DNA of 64,000 bases from Scleromitrula shiraiana (taxonomy: Eukaryota > Ascomycota > Leotiomycetes > Helotiales > Sclerotiniaceae): assembly GCA_028455995.1 (NCBI GenBank), contig JABELC010000005.1, positions 2,790,001 through 2,854,000 of the forward strand, in the 5' to 3' direction. This document shows positions 62,185-64,000 of the stretch, one piece after another. The position numbers were made by a program, and so were the translations under genes. Each line of letters begins with the position of its first letter. The first letter of the stretch is position 1. Under the pieces are notes generated by a model that was given only the letters and a program-made list of their open reading frames with translations, was not told the DNA's origin and ran no database searches.

Positions 62185-62634
62185 ATGGCGAGTACGTATA
62201 TCTAACCATGGTTTAAATTGCAGATGTTTAATTGTATGCTGATTCTTTATCTGAATAGAATCCAAGAACTCGTCTCAGCACAATCAGTCCAAGAAGGCTC
62301 ACCGTAACGGGTACGTTTTGCGATTTCACGACCAACTGAACCATTCAAGCCGATTATCGAACGAAATATTCATCACATTCGCGCAAACATAGAGGTGCAA
62401 AGATGTTTTAAACAGGGGCTAACATATATCTTCTGCACGCAGTATCAAGAAGCCAAAGACCTCGAGATATCCTTCTCTCAAGGGTTCCGATCCTAAGTTC
62501 CGCAGAAACCACAGACATGCTCTCCACGGAACAATGAAGGCATTGGTTCGTCTTTTCTTGTATCCGGATCCTGCCTCAAATACTGACTACATTTATAGAA
62601 GGAGTTGAAGGAGGGCAAGCGTGAGACTGCATGA
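62185..62634 (+). CDS. RPL29: 60S ribosomal protein eL29
   Basis: Four exons, 62185-62191, 62259-62310, 62443-62545 and 62599-62634, join in phase (1, 2, 0) to 65 residues. The product is a small, very basic protein of the large ribosomal subunit. The sequence MAKSKNSSQHNQSKKAHRNG followed by IKKPKTSRYPSLKGSDPKF and RRNHRHALHGTMKALKELK matches the family over its whole length. Exon 1 has only seven nucleotides (ATG GCG A), so gene finders can easily miss the gene. Intron 3 uses the less usual donor GTTCGT. Intron-rich small ribosomal protein genes are normal in filamentous fungi. Confidence 0.96.
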
Positions 62635-64000
62635 AAAACAAGATAGCGCTTCTTTTTCTCGTGGGATTTGGTTGTGGCATGAGTTGCATTTCAATATTTT
62701 GCTCTGCGAGGGAAGTGGAAGCAAACCGACATACACTGGGTTAAAGGCCGGGGAGATAGTTCTATCCATTGAATCAACACGAGCAACACCATTCCATTTC
62801 AGTCCAATTTCAATCCAGTCCAGAGCACTCTTACAAACGACAACTCAAAATCCAACGCGAAAGTCAACCTAATTACCCCCCTTGTCCACCGTGAAGAAAA
62901 GTATTAAAGAAGGCATTTGTGTGTACAGCTCTTTGGGCCATTTCTCCATGCCCACTAGCTGAAAGGATATATTCTTTCGTGCCAAGATCAATTTTCAACC
63001 TTCTCATTACCAAACACTTTTCTCTCTTTACCCTATAGGGCAACGGTGTATGACGAAGAGGTTACAAATCAAAATATTTCAATATATAAAATATACAATT
63101 GTCAAAACCAATATCGTATTCACTTGGAAAAACATCTGGTGAAGTTGCTCAGGTGAATCATTTACAGTCTGCCGCCATAATTTACTGCCCACATAGTAAA
63201 TATTTTAAATTGACCCAGGGAACAGAGCGTGTGATTCACAACTTCTGATTCATATCCATCTTTGATAGACCTTGCATCGTCCGTGATTTGTGAACGATGA
63301 TGAATTTGAAGCTCTAGAAGCACTCGATAGACAGGCAGGCAGGCAGGCACACACGGCAATACAAATACTGGAGGATGAATCTTTAGATATGTTATAATTA
63401 TACGAAAGATGATTGGAAAAGATCCTTAGACAGAAAGTTAAGTACTGGGCTATCACGGAGCAAACAGGCAAGACTCATACTCCAAATTGCATAGCAGCAT
63501 CAGGGGCCTGGCGATGCATCTACCTCACAATACCTGAGGGTTCTTTTAAAATGTGACTTGAATACAATCTAATATAACACAGCACAGTTATGACAATGCA
63601 TTCAGGACCCATGATTCCTAAGAGTGTTCTATGTATATCTCATATCTTTGTAACCAGGTATTGAAAGAAAGGATGGGTGAAAGAAAGAAGGATTATGTAG
63701 ATAGAAGATAAGCCATCTCAAATTCTCAAATTCTCTTGAACAACTTTAGAGTACATAGTAGCTGGAGGTACCGCGTAATTCATGTGCTTGTGAAGATAAT
63801 CGAGAACTTTAGAATTTTTTTACATATGTCTTTGTCAAACAATACCAAGGTGTAGTTGACGAATAATTGGTAAATAATTTTTCCTTGTAAAGTAAAGGTT
63901 CAATGGTTCATCTCTACTCTAATGTACTTGCCTACTACCTACATATAAATAATTTGCAGTTGCCCTCCAAAGCCGCAACCCCCCAACCCCCAAACCCCAA
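62635..64000. other. Terminal gene-free region
   Basis: 1.37 kb after eL29 with no supported gene. A short GGCA repeat (four units, about 63332-63350) and a C-rich tail at the window edge are the only visible features. Open frames on the minus strand at 63162-63471 lack any recognisable motif. Confidence 0.55.

Noticed and set aside
63162..63471. Cys/Ser-rich small secreted protein on the minus strand
   Set aside because: Two overlapping frames through a GGCA repeat; no signal peptide in a consistent frame and no splice support.

Overview
The window looks like a chromosome segment of a filamentous ascomycete. Short GT..AG introns with CTAAT/ACTAAC-type branch points interrupt most genes. The gene set (PalB calpain, ferric reductase, Dsc/Herp-like protein, Ant1-type carrier, DUF2985 protein) is fungal. 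A 24 kb AT-rich block shows the C-to-T/G-to-A decay expected of repeat-induced point mutation (RIP). A leotiomycete of the Botrytis/Sclerotinia type is my inference from gene content and isochore style; the sequence does not prove it.

Layout. Positions 1-14853 are a gene-rich arm: a partial FAD-dependent monooxygenase (-), mitochondrial phosphatidylserine decarboxylase (-), a Herp-like ubiquitin-domain membrane protein (+), the Clu1/Tif31 clustered-mitochondria protein (-) and an 842-residue protein of unknown function (+). Positions 14854-16280 are a gene-free shoulder. Positions about 16281-40250 are an AT-rich transposon nest. Positions 40250-64000 are a second gene-rich arm: ferric reductase (+), Yippee protein (+), tRNA-splicing endonuclease subunit Sen15 (-), DUF2985 membrane protein (+), SLC35F6-like transporter (+), C2H2 transcription factor (+), PalB/Rim13 calpain (-), peroxisomal adenine-nucleotide carrier (+) and ribosomal protein eL29 (+). 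Exon structures were built by hand from splice signals, with reading phase checked across every junction.

The nest is the main result. A Ty1/Copia element (copy A, 17940-38608, target-site duplication AAAGA) has been split by three later insertions: a chromodomain Ty3/Gypsy element on the minus strand (20348-26792, duplication AAAAA, two 456-bp LTRs), a second copy of the same Copia family (copy B, 30024-36625, duplication ATAAA, 159-bp LTRs), and a roughly 976-bp fold-back element with arms of about 370-385 bp and TA duplications (37369-38344). With the insertions removed, copy A is 6634 bp, against 6602 bp for copy B. A second fold-back copy (16281-17258) and a right-half remnant (ending 39639) flank the nest. 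All retroelement reading frames are broken by stops. Within the Gypsy element the mutation strand switches between blocks.

The gene arms are housekeeping in character: mitochondrial phospholipid synthesis and mitochondrial distribution, ER quality control, iron reduction, ambient-pH signalling, peroxisomal ATP supply, tRNA splicing and translation. I see no secondary-metabolite cluster, CRISPR array or convincing tRNA gene.
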